Positions 32,681 to 42,603 of a DNA stretch of 64,000 nt are shown one piece after another; within the stretch, counting starts at the first letter, position 1; the number at the start of each line of letters is the position of its first letter. Origin of the DNA: Aristolochia californica (lineage: Eukaryota > Streptophyta > Magnoliopsida > Piperales > Aristolochiaceae). The stretch lies in contig JARWKL010000014.1 in the NCBI GenBank assembly GCA_029961685.1, forward strand, positions 24,153,137-24,217,136, written 5' to 3'. Made by a program: the position numbers and the translations under genes. The notes below the pieces were generated by a model. The model saw only the letters and a list, made by a program, of their open reading frames with translations. It was not told the DNA's origin and searched no databases.

Positions 32681-33144
32681 TGTTATGGTCCCGAACCATT
32701 GACCTCGTGACTCGGTGAAGAGAGAAGTCATCTAGAGGGTCTAGGGCGAAACCAGAACGGCCTGATTTCCTTGGATGCCCTATGTTGACGAGAAGGAGAT
32801 GAAGGGGAAAAGATCAAATTCGGGAAGGGAACCTGCACCCTTGGGTTCGATTTTGGAGAACACCGATCCTAGGCTTTCTTAGAGGAGAACGCTGATCCCA
32901 TTTTTGAAAGATGTAATACTTGCCTCTCTTCCATTTTCGGCAGCCTATTTAGAGGCTTACAACAAGAGAGTTCGAATGGCCAAAATTACCAGTATGCCAT
33001 CGCTGGCTATGACACTCTTAGCCATATAACTAAACAAAGTAAAATTATAAATAACCAAAGTAATTGAGTGTGCATCCACCCACTGAGTTACTAACTCATC
33101 CGCGTCACCTCTGAATGACTTGTCCCGCTATCGAATCCACAACA
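32681..33144 (-). repeat. 5' LTR of the antisense gypsy element
   Basis: Plus-strand edges are tgttatggtcccg and gaatccacaaca. The right edge coincides with the point where copia integrase sequence begins at 33145, so the limit is supported by the neighbour. The other LTR is not in the window. Confidence 0.7.
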
Positions 33145-35103
33145 CGGACATTCGGTTGTGTTTGTTTTGTTCGTCTTCCTGATCATGAATGACACAAACT
33201 TATAGCCCAATCAATTATGTGTGCTTTTCTTGGTTATGCTATTGCTAAAAAAGGCTATGTTTTCTATGATTTGCATGCTCATCGTATCCGTGTTTCTTAA
33301 TATGTGGTTTTCTTTGAAAACCAATATTTCTTTCCATCTCATGTTGTGCTACCATCTGCATCTTTGTCTAGTCTGCCTAGCTTTGATGAATCCCATCCCA
33401 CTTCATCTGTGCCCCCTCTTGATCCTGATCTAGTGCCTACTCCTGATCATCCTTCTTCTCCTCCTCCACCACTCTTCGCTGGTCTACTTGTCCTTCTCGC
33501 CCCCGGATAGGTATGGTTTCTCCTCCCTTGTTTCTCTTGCAACTACTTTATCATCTATTTCCAGTCCCTCTTGCTACAAACAGGCAATGGCACATGAGTG
33601 TTGGGAAAAGGCAATGCAAACAAAACTACAAGCTCTAGAGGAGAATCACACTTGGGACGTTGTTACTTGCCCCCTGCTATTCGGCCTCTTGGGAGTAAAT
33701 GGGTTTTCTTTGTGAAGCTGTGTTCAAATGGATCTTTGGATCGGTACAAAGCCTGTCTCATAGCCCTGGGGAAGAAGCAAGAATATGGGATTGATTATGA
33801 GGATATATTTACTTCAGTTGCCAAGATGACCACGGTTCACACTATATTAGCCATTGCAACCTCACAGTCCTGGCCACTGCATCAGATGGATGTGAAGAAT
33901 GCCTTTCTCCATGGTGATCTACAAGAGGATATCTACATGAAGCTTCCCTCTAGTATGACTATTTCTTCTCCTAATGATGTTTGCAAGCTACGTCGTCCTT
34001 TGTATGGGCTTACGCAAGCTCCCCGAGCTTAGTTTGAGAAGTTTCGTGGTACACTTATTTTCCACAAGTTTACACAGAGTCAGTATGATTCCCCTCTCTT
34101 CTATCACAAGTCTGCCATGGGCATGGTCATTCTCTTGGTTTATGTAGATGACATCATTATTACTGGCACTGACTTTGGCCTGATTACTAAGCTTCAGCAG
34201 GTGTTGCATGCAACTTTTCATATGAAGGACCTTGGCCTGCTCACTTACTTCATAGGGTTGGAAGTACATCATCAACCCAACGGTATTTTCTTAAACCAGC
34301 ATAAGTATATTCAAGATATTATTACTCTAGCTGGTTTGGAGGACACTTCTTCAGTCGCTACTCCTATGGAGGTCAATGTCAAATACAGGAAAGATGAAGG
34401 GGCTCTTCTTGATGATCCTACTCTCTATAGACGCTTGGTTGGGAGTCTCATATACTTGACCACTACTCATCCCGACTTCTCCTATGTCATTCATCAGGTC
34501 AATCAGTTTATGTCTTCTCCTCGGCATCTTCATCTTACGGCAGTTCGGCGCATCATCCGCTATCTGCGAGGTTCTCCTACACGTGGAATATTCTTTCCTA
34601 TGGGCTCCACGCTTTGACTGGTTGCCTACAGTGATGCTGATTGGGCCGGGTGTCCCGATACTTGTTGTTCTACTACAGGTTGGTGTATGTTTTTAGGGAT
34701 GCAACGATTTCTTGGAAATGTAAGAAACAAGAACGGGTGTCCAAGTCCTCTACCGAAGCCGAGTACCGTACCATGTCTACTATGTTTTCTAAAATTATAT
34801 GGCTACGCGGTCTTCTTGTTGAGCTCCAGTTTCTTCAACCTACATCTACACCGCTCCATGCGGATAATACAAGTGCTATTTAGATTGCTGCCAACCTGGT
34901 TCTCCATAAGTACACCAAGCACATTGAGGATGATTGTCACTCTATCCATGACACTTTGGAGTGTCGGGTAATATATCTTTCGTACATCTTTTTGGCTCTT
35001 CAAGTAGCTGATGTCTTCACCAAAGTATTATCTCAACCTCGACATAATTTTTTGGTTGGCAAATTATTGTTGGCTGACTTCCCAACATCAATTTGAGGGG
35101 GGA
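33145..35103 (+). pseudogene. Copia element G: integrase C-terminus, RT and RNase H
   Basis: Starts inside integrase (TFGCVCFVRLPDHE, then FLGYAIAKKGYVFYDLH), then a proline-rich linker, RT (MTTVHTILAIATSQSWPLHQ, MDVKNAFLHGDL, LLVYVDDIIITGTD with an intact catalytic YVDD) and RNase H (DADWAGCPDTCCSTTGW, SKSSTEAEYRTM, LHADNTSAI). Stops occur at 33299, 34030, 34616 and 34881, with frameshifts near 33510 and 34680. The 5' part is missing because the gypsy LTR abuts at 33144. Confidence 0.9.
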
Positions 35104-35572
35104 TGTTACCATATGTTGGAATGTATATAAGATACACTTTATGTTAATATTTTTTGTATAATTTATGTCATGTACATAGGCTAATTAGACAGGGATTAGT
35201 TGGACTGGGTTGCATTGTATTTAGCCCATGGGCTGTATTGTAATTGACCTAACCCTAAGTTGAAATAGAAAAGAAGAGGAGGGGTGCAAGACTCCCATTT
35301 TTGTAGCCTCCTTGGTGTCTTCATCCTCACGATGAACTCAGAGCTTGAAGCTCTTCTCCTTGGCTGTTCTGTCAGCCTCTTGTCGTGGTGTTTCTGTCCA
35401 CCAAACTCTGAGCTTGGATCTCTTGCTCTAGGTTGTGCCATCTCCTCATTGCATGGTGGTTCTGTCCACAGAAACTCAGAGCTGGGAGCTCTAGCCTTGG
35501 CTGTTCCGTCAGCCTTCAGTGGTGGACGTTGGGTGCTCTCATCAGGCTTCTCTCATCTAGAAAACTTTGTCA
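35104..35572 (+). repeat. 3' LTR of copia element G, with a ~68-bp tandem repeat
   Basis: Starts tgttaccatatg after ttgagggggga and ends aaactttgtca, where antisense protease sequence of the host element starts. About 35330-35540 contains three degenerate ~68-bp units (aactcagagcttg, cttggctgttctgtcagc, tggtgtttctgtccac). Confidence 0.8.
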
Positions 35573-35770
35573 TCCCATCCCATGGACCTTGGTTTGGGAT
35601 TGATCTGCTATGGTAACAAATTTATCGGGTAGGCATGAAGACAAAGAATGCAAAAGACTTACATTACTTGTGAGATGCTCGAAGGCCCTAGAGTCAATTA
35701 TCCAAGATGAGGATGATGAAGTGGCAGAAATCATACTTGAGACAATAGTAGCAGTAGAAATAGTGAAGGA
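35573..35770 (-). pseudogene. Antisense copia protease fragment, left piece of the host element
   Basis: Minus-strand SSSSSWIIDSRAFEHLTSN is the copia protease active-site region with DSGA changed to DSRA. It is cut at both ends, by G's LTR at 35572 and by the LTR starting at 35771. It continues at 42126-42246 after the insertion. Confidence 0.85.
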
Positions 35771-36152
35771 TGTTACAATGTGGGATCCACCATTGTTGCA
35801 TGAGCTGGTGGGACCCACCATGAGAACATGAGATGGCATGATGAGTCATCATACGAGCTGGCATGAGTTGGAAGATGTGAAGCACGAGCTAGAATGAGTT
35901 AGAAGATTTGAAGATCAAGTAGGACCCACAAAGATAACCACGAGCTGGTATCCTTATCACATGAGTTGGAAGATCAAGTGGGACCCACAATGATAACCAC
36001 GAGCTGACATTTTTATCATATGATTGTGTCCTAATAAGATTTTTAGTTTGAGTTATGTTAGTCTTCTAATTATGTTCACTTATTTTATTATGATAGACTT
36101 ATCTTTGAGAGTTATAGTTTGAATGTAATTAGGAGAATGATTGTTTAATTGT

Positions 36153-36546
36153 TGTTGGAAGATGGGCTCAAGCCCATGAGCTCAAGACAAGAAGCCCACA
36201 CGTCAAAGGAGTGACATATGTGTAAAATATGGTACTTTCCATAAATATGGCATAGAAGTATAAATATGTGTTCCTTTTATGTCTTTTATTTTATCAAGTT
36301 GTAGCCCTATGGGTATTGTAAAACTATAAATAAAGGCATTGGCTAAGAGGTAGAGCATTGAAGCACTCTCCTCTCTTTCCACAAATTCGTCCAGCCCTCA
36401 ATTTTCTTTTTGACGCAACCCTCTTCTCCCTTAATCCAAACTCTCTTCTTCCACGTTCTTCTTCTTCTCTTCTCCTTCTCTCTTCTTCTTCTTCTTCTTC
36501 TTTTTTGTTGATCTAACATTCCTTTCATGAGATCCTAAATTCTACA
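36153..36546 (+). repeat. 5' LTR of C1
   Basis: tgttggaagatggg to aaattctaca, with actataaataaagg as TATA-like box (36324) and a pyrimidine-rich tail of cttctt repeats (36440-36505). Confidence 0.95.
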
Positions 36547-36560
36547 TGGTATCAGAGCAA
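36547..36560 (+). promoter_or_regulatory. Primer-binding site of C1
   Basis: tggtatcagagcaa directly after the LTR. Confidence 0.92.
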
Positions 36561-37421
36561 GGAGTTTAGGATCTCTTCATGGAGTTATTATGAAATCTGT
36601 TCAAGAAGTTGTAAAAGGAGTTCAGTCATAAAGAGATAAGTTCATCATCTTCTTATTTACGTTTTTTTGTTTCCTTTTCTTATTTACACACTCCTTTTTA
36701 CTGTTTTTCTTTACTTTTTGAATTTTGAGTCACATCAAGTCAAGATAAATCTTTATATGTTGTAAATATTTATTTCTATGACTAAATTGATGTTATAATC
36801 TTGATTCCTTGTAAATCAATTACAAGAGTGATCAAGATCATTTGTTGTTTGCATCTTATTAAGATTGATGGGTGAAATTCAATTACCTCTATGTAATTTG
36901 GATCTATCTCATTTGAGGTAGAATTCCAGCACATGTTGTTGTATTTTCTCTTACTTTAGGTTGGATGCCCATTATATGTTTGATGAAATGCCAACAGCCA
37001 TTTACCCTTTGTAGTTCCCTTTTTGTTAACTTCAACAATTGAATTTTTTCTTACGTTGAAGTCTCCCATGAGCTGAAGATAAAATCTCTTCCAAGTGTCT
37101 TGGTTTGTCGTTAAATCTTCTCTAAATTTTTGTCTATTGCTCGTTTGTGTTGGAGTTTGGATTAAGGCCTAATCGGTTGCATCTACTTTCTTCTCTTTGT
37201 TCTTATGAATACAAGAGAAGTTGAGTGATGGCAGGATGTTATTATCACTTTCTAAAGGCACAAATTTGTTGATAATTTGGTGCTTGCCCTTGTGAAAGAA
37301 ATTGGTTCTTGTTCTCTTTTGTTGGTGATTGATTTGGTCTACGGGTTCTTCAAATTACATAGAGTAATTGTTCTTTGAAGAAGGTCTTTTCCCTTGACCT
37401 CCATATTTTACTTGCCTCATC
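36561..37421 (+). other. Untranslated leader of C1
   Basis: About 860 bp of AT-rich DNA between primer site and gag start with no coding frame. A similar leader lies at 58410-59264 in C3. Confidence 0.75.
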
Positions 37422-38330
37422 ATGGAGATTGGATACAATAGTAATAAGAGTGATATACTCCGTATTACTACAATTCCACTTAGAGGTCTCTCCAATTACA
37501 TGACTTGGTCACAATTGGTTCAGAGGGTTCTTATTAATCGTGACCTCTTGAGCCACGTTGTTAACTTTCCTCCTTCGATTGATGAAGAAGATGCGTCCTA
37601 CCACAAGTGGGTTAAGGATGATAACATGGTGATAAGTTGGCTTATTAATAGCATGAAAGAGCAGGTGGCCAACAATGTGGTCCACTTGGAAACCGCCAAG
37701 AACATATGGGACACTTGTGCCAAGGTTTACTCAAGCACTGCTTCATTACAAAAAATATATGATGTCTTACAAAACATGCTGCATACGAAACATGGAGATA
37801 ATATTCACGAATTTTTAGCATGGTTTCGCGGTCTTCTTCAAGAATAGAAACTAGCTCAGCCATATTCCACTGATATTGCCGTTCAAGAACGACAAAGAGA
37901 AGCTTTGGCAGCAGCCATTTGCTTATTGAATATTAAAGCATACCTTGAGGTGGCCAAAACTCAACTTCTAAGTTCTTCTGCTCTTCCATCCTTCGATGAT
38001 ATTAGTGCTACATTACTTAGGATACCAGATCCATCCCCTCCTTCTCCTATTGATTCTCTATCGGCGATGTTCTCTGGCAATCGGGGAACATCTTCCTCAT
38101 CCCGGGGATGGGGCAGAAATATGAGAGGGGGTTGAACTATGAGAGAGGCTGAAAATAGAGGTGGTAGAACGGGTCAGAATTCTTTCCGTACTGAGCCTCA
38201 ACTTTGCACTTATTGTGGCCATCAGAACCACCTTGTGGCATCATGCTGGAAACTTCATGGCAAGCCTGATTGGGCCATAACTAACCCGGTCTCAATTAAC
38301 ATTGAGAAAAATGAAGATAAGGCTGAATCA
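37422..38330 (+). pseudogene. C1 gag with intact CCHC knuckle but internal stops
   Basis: Start chosen at 37422 (MEIGYNSNKSDILRITTIPL), matching the C3 start. Copia gag core: LRGLSNYMTWSQLVQRVL, KEQVANNVVHLETAKNIW, GDNIHEFLAWFRGLLQ. TAG at 37845 replaces the Trp of C3 (TGG), and TGA follows at 38134. The knuckle CTYCGHQNHLVASC at about 38205 keeps CX2CX4HX4C. Confidence 0.9.
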
Positions 38331-38399
38331 TCATCCAGAAATGTGACTCTTACGGCTGAGGACTTTGCTGCATTTCAGAAAATGAAGTCCTTCATGGAA

Positions 38400-38880
38400 T
38401 CATCTATTCCCCCATCATCTACTGCTGCCACTACTATTGCCTCAGGTACGCTTTCTTCCTCTTTTTCCTCTTCCTCTTGGATCATCGACTCTGGGGCCTT
38501 CGAACATCTATCAGGTAACAAACACTTGTTACAGTCCTTATCTCCTTGTTATCCTCATAAACTCATTACTATTGCGGATGGTACCCAAACCAAGTCCTTG
38601 GCAAAGGTTCCTCCTCTCTTACTTCATCTATTCCCCTTCAAAATATTTTGTTTGTTCCTCAATTCCCTTTAAATTTGCTCTCGGTTAGCCAATTGACCAA
38701 ACAATTAAATTGCTCTATCACCTTCTCACCGTTATCGTGTGTATTTCAGGATCTCACTACGAAGGAGGTGATTGGTGGCGGACATGAAAAGGGGGGTTTG
38801 TACTACTTCACTCTTCCACCATTAGCTGTATTATCGTTCTTTGGTTCCATCTTTAAAAGGACTTTCTAATATCAGTTATG
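38400..38880 (+). pseudogene. C1 protease and gag-pre-integrase region
   Basis: SSSSWIIDSGAFEHLSGNKH holds an intact DSGA protease active site. The frame shifts near 38600. The pre-integrase block (QDLTTKEVIGGGHEKGGLYY) then loses about 65 bp relative to C3 near 38835, which removes the two His of the HHCC zinc finger. That deletion alone would disable integrase. Confidence 0.88.
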
Positions 38881-39850
38881 AGGTTTGTCAATTAAGTAAA
38901 CATGTCAGGAGTACATATGCTCCTCGTCTTACAACTACATGAACTGCTCCGTTTGAGCTAATACATTCTGATGTATGGGGCCCTTTATGTGTCTCAAATA
39001 TTTCCCAAGTTAAATATTTTGTCATTTTTTTTTATGATTTTACTCGAGTGACTTGGTTATATCTATTTAAAGAGCGTTCCAAAATTCTTCCTTTGTTTAA
39101 AAATTTTCATGCTATGGTCTTGACACAATTTGGAAAGAAAATTCAAACCCTTGGATCTGATAATGCTAAGGAATACATGTCTCATGACTTCAAATTATTT
39201 TGTGAGAGTAATGGGCTTATTCATCAAACATCATGTGCCTATACTCCTCAACAAAATGGTGTTGCTGAAAGGAAGAATCGTCATCTTCTTGAAGTTGCTC
39301 GGGGCCTCCTCTACTCCATGAAGGTACCCTATTTCTATTGGCCCCATGCTATACTTACAGCATGGTTTCTCATTAATAGGTTACCTTCATCAGTCCTTCA
39401 TCATAAAACTCCTTACTTTGTGTTATTTAATGGTGAAGATCCTTTTTCTCTTCCTTTGAAAGTGTTTGGATGTACGTGTTTTGTTCATGTTACATCTCCA
39501 TATAAAAATAAACTTGATCCTCGGTCTATGAAGTGCATTTTTTTGGGATACTCTCGCACCCAAAAAGGTTATGTCTGTTACAATCCTACCCTTCGGTGGA
39601 TGTTTATCTCTAGGGATGTGACTTTCTTTGAGGACACTCCCTTCTACTCCTCCCATGATGCTCCTCCAAGATGGACTTGTCCTTCTACTACTCCTTGTCC
39701 GCTTGTGCCGTTCAATCTTGAAGTGGATCCATCCCTTGACGCACCGGTCGTACCTTCACCAGTGGAGTTGTCGGATTCACCCGAGGTAAGTCTTTCTCCT
39801 CCTATGTATGGTCCTGAATTTGATACTCGACCTATTGCTTTAAGAAAATA
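38880..39850 (+). pseudogene. C1 integrase
   Basis: Core DDE residues are visible: Asp in LIHSDVWGPL, Asp in LGSDNAKEYM, Glu in NGVAERKNRHLLEVAR. The C-terminal KCIFLGYSRTQKGYVCYN and a Pro-rich linker follow. The open run 39048-39851 (267 codons) is the longest in the element. A stop at 38939-38941 interrupts the start of the core. Confidence 0.92.
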
Positions 39851-39959
39851 ATGTCGCTCCTGTACTACTTCGCATCCTATCTCAAATTTTATGTCTCACC
39901 ATCGTTTGTCTTCCGAGTGTTTTTAGTTTCTTGCGTCCCTTTCTTCTACTTCCATTCTG

Positions 39960-40930
39960 CAGTCGTATCAAGAGGCCCTATGACATCCAGGATGGAAGGC
40001 AGCTATGGATGAAGAAATGCATGCATTATACGAAAACCAAACCTGGTACTTAACATCACTCCCGAACGGTAAAAGACCAGTTAGTTGTCGATGGGTTTTT
40101 TCGGTGAAACATAATCCGGATGGATCGGTTGCTCATCTTAAAGCTCGACTGGTTGCTAAGGGCTATACACAGTGCTATGGGATAGATTATGAGGAGACCT
40201 TCTCTCCTGTTGCAAAATTAAATTCGGTACGCATCATCTTATCTATTGCTGCTAACTCCTTATGGCCTGTCTATCAATTGGATGTTAAAAATGCTTTTTT
40301 AAATGGTGATATCAGTGAGGAAATTTATATGGTTCAACCACCTGGTTATGTGGTTGAGGGGGAGTCAGTATGCCGGTTAAAAAAGTCTTTATATGGGATT
40401 AAGCAGTCCCCTCGGGCTTGGTTTGATAAATTAGTCAAACACTACTATGGTTTTGTTTTCATCGGTGCTCAGTTGATCATTTGGTATATTATAAAGATAC
40501 AGTCAAAGGGAAAATATTATTGGCCGTATACGTGGATGATATTATCTTAACCGATGATGATGCTTTGAGCATACAAGAGGTGAAACAGATGATATGTCAG
40601 GAATTCAAGACTAAAGACCTTGGTATGCTTAAATATTTTTTGGGTATAGAACTTCTTCAATCCAAACATGGGATAATATTGTCTCAAAGGAAATATGTCT
40701 TGGATCTCCTTGAAGAAATATGAATGAAGGGTTGTAGACCAGTTGACACACCTATGGATACAAATTTAAAATTATGTGCCACAAATGAAGAAGATATTGA
40801 TATTGGCAAATATCAAAGACTCGTGGGAAAAATGATTTATCTCACGGTAACTAGGCCAGACATATCATATGTTGTAAGTGTGGTGAGTCAATTCATGCAC
40901 AAACCACAAATTATCCACTGGTAGGCTTTA
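39960..40930 (+). pseudogene. C1 reverse transcriptase
   Basis: CRWVFSVKHNPDGSVAHLKA, YQLDVKNAFLNGDISEEIYM, LLAVYVDDIILT (catalytic YVDD intact). A frameshift at about 40440-40480 separates the palm from YVDD, and stops lie at 39981, 40721 and 40922. Confidence 0.92.
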
Positions 40931-41484
40931 GAGAGAATATTATGTTATCTAAAAGGAGCTCTAGGAAGAGGATTGGTGTATAAAAAACATGGACACTTCA
41001 ACATAGAAGGCTTCTCATATGCAGATTGGGCTAGATCTCCTGATGATAGAAAATATACATCACGATATTGTACTCTGGTTGGGGGAAACTTGGTTACATG
41101 GAAAAGTAAGAAGCAAAGTGTGGTTGCAAGATCTAGCACCGAAGCAAAATACAGAGCTATGGCCCATACCGTTAGTGAACTTTTATGGATTAGGACCCTT
41201 CTTACCGAACTAGGTTTTTATAAAAAGGGGTCCATGAATTTGCATTGTGATAATCAAGCAGCCATTCATATCACTTCAAATCCAGTTTTTCATGAAAGAA
41301 CTAAACATATTGAGGTGGATTGTCATTTTATACGGGAGAAGTTTCAAGCAGGAATAATCTCTTTCAAACACGTGTCATCTCAAGAGCAAGTAGTTGATAT
41401 TCTCACTAAACCCGTTACATCTAAAATCCTATCGTTTATATGTGGCAAGCTGGGTATTTATGATGTCTTTTCTCCTCCAGCTTG
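40931..41484 (+). pseudogene. C1 RNase H and pol end
   Basis: Open run 40973-41485 (170 codons): YADWARSPDDRKYTSRYC, ARSSTEAKYRAMAHTVSE, LHCDNQAAIHITSNPVFHER, VDILTKPVTSK. In the family the motif reads STEAEYR; here Glu is Lys (STEAKYR). The stop falls within the polypurine tract context (PPA then tga). Confidence 0.92.
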
Positions 41485-41492
41485 AGGGGGAG

Positions 41493-41880
41493 TGTTGGAA
41501 GGTGGGCTCAAGCCCACGAGCTCAAGAAAAGAAGCCCATACGTCAAAGGAGTGGCATATGTGTAAAATATGGTACTTTCCATAAAGATGGCATAGAAGTG
41601 TAAATATGTGTTCCTTTTATGTCTTTTATTTTATCAAGTTGTAGCCCTAAGGGTATTGTAAAACTATAAATAATGGTATTGGCTAAGAGGTAGAGCATTG
41701 AAGCACTCTCCTCTCTTTCCACAAATTCGTCCAGCCCTCATTTTTCTTTTTGACGCAACCCTCTTCTCCCTTAATCCAAACTCTCTTCTTCCACGTTCTT
41801 CTTCTTCTCTTCTCCTTCTCTCTTCTTCTTCTTCTTCTTACTTGATCTAACGTTCCTTTCATGAGATCCTAAATTCTACA
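41493..41880 (+). repeat. 3' LTR of C1
   Basis: tgttggaaggtggg to aaattctaca, same structure as the 5' LTR, with a shorter cttctt tract. Confidence 0.95.
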
Positions 41881-42125
41881 ATTGTACTTGGAGTCTACTA
41901 CTTTCCTCTATTATAAATAGAAGTGCTTGTACTCAAATTAAGAATAGAAAAGTGAAGTAGATCTCCACTTATCTCTCTTGAAGACGTCCTCTCTACCCTA
42001 AACTCTTTTTCTTTTTTTCTCTCTTCTCTCCTCTCTACCCAAGAGCTCTCTCTCTCTCTCTTTATTTTTCTTTCTCCCTCTCTCATCTTGCTTGAGATTT
42101 CAGTAAAGCGGTCCTAAATTGAACA

Positions 42126-42246
42126 GATGAGAATGTGGATGAGGGTACCATCAAGGTTTTCAACCTCTGTAGTAGCTTAAAGTCATCATTAGAGACCATT
42201 TTCTTCCCTTTCTGTGATTCATTTTTCTCTTCATTCTTTTCAGCAT
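42126..42246 (-). pseudogene. Antisense copia gag/protease linker, right piece of the host element
   Basis: Minus strand AEKNEEKNESQKGKKMV, then NDDFKLLQRLKTLMVPSSTF, aligns with the C1 gag-protease linker (IEKNEDKAESSSR, EDFAAFQKMKSFMESS). It joins in order to the protease piece at 35573-35770 once E1 is removed. Confidence 0.82.
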
Positions 42247-42603
42247 TGTAAAATTTAGGATCCCATGAGAAGAACTTTAGATCAATGAGGAGGAAGAAGA
42301 AGAAGAGAGAAAAGGAAGGAGAGAATTTGGATTAAGAGAAGAGGAGATGGCGTCAACCAAGAATGAGGGAGGCTGGACGAATTTCTAGAAAAAGAGGAGA
42401 GGGCTTCAATACTTTACATCTTAGCCAATGCCTTTATTTATAGTTTTACAGTACCCTTAGGGCTACAACTTGATTAAACAAAAGACATAAAAAGAACACG
42501 TATTGACATCTTTTTGCTATCTTTATGGAAAATGTCATATTTTACCCATATGCCACTCCTTTTAGCTATCTTGAGCTTGTGGGATTGAACCCATGTTCCA
42601 ACA
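42247..42603 (-). repeat. 3' LTR of antisense copia C2
   Basis: Plus-strand edges tgtaaaatttagg and catgttccaaca; C-family LTR with tatttatagttttac (inverse TATA) near 42430. Outer flank agcat (42242-42246). Confidence 0.88.

Larger units (their letters stand above)
36153..41880 (+). mobile_element. Ty1/copia element C1, near complete, 5-bp duplication attgt
   Basis: 5,728 bp with LTRs 36153-36546 and 41493-41880, primer site at 36547 and polypurine tract cttgagggggag (41481-41492). It is flanked by attgt at 36148-36152 and 41881-41885. The gag-pol order is normal but broken by a few stops, frameshifts and a ~65-bp deletion. The two LTRs differ by only about a dozen substitutions by eye, plus indels, so C1 is among the youngest insertions here. 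It sits inside a solo LTR. Confidence 0.95.
35771..42125 (+). mobile_element. Solo LTR of family E (E1), interrupted by element C1
   Basis: The left part 35771-36152 starts tgttacaatgtgggatcc; the right part 41886-42125 ends ctaaattgaaca. Together they match the uninterrupted E2 LTR at 48950-49400. The flanks aagga and gatga agree at only three of five positions. The host antisense protease reads on across the site, so E1 is an insertion reduced to one LTR. Confidence 0.82.

Noticed and set aside
35104..35618. LTR of element G extended to the inverse string tatggtaaca at 35609-35618
   Set aside because: The antisense protease frame of the host already covers 35573-35618, so the inverted match to the LTR start is chance.
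36547..36560. tRNA-like match at primer sites as tRNA genes
   Set aside because: Only the 12-base complement to initiator Met tRNA next to LTRs; no cloverleaf.
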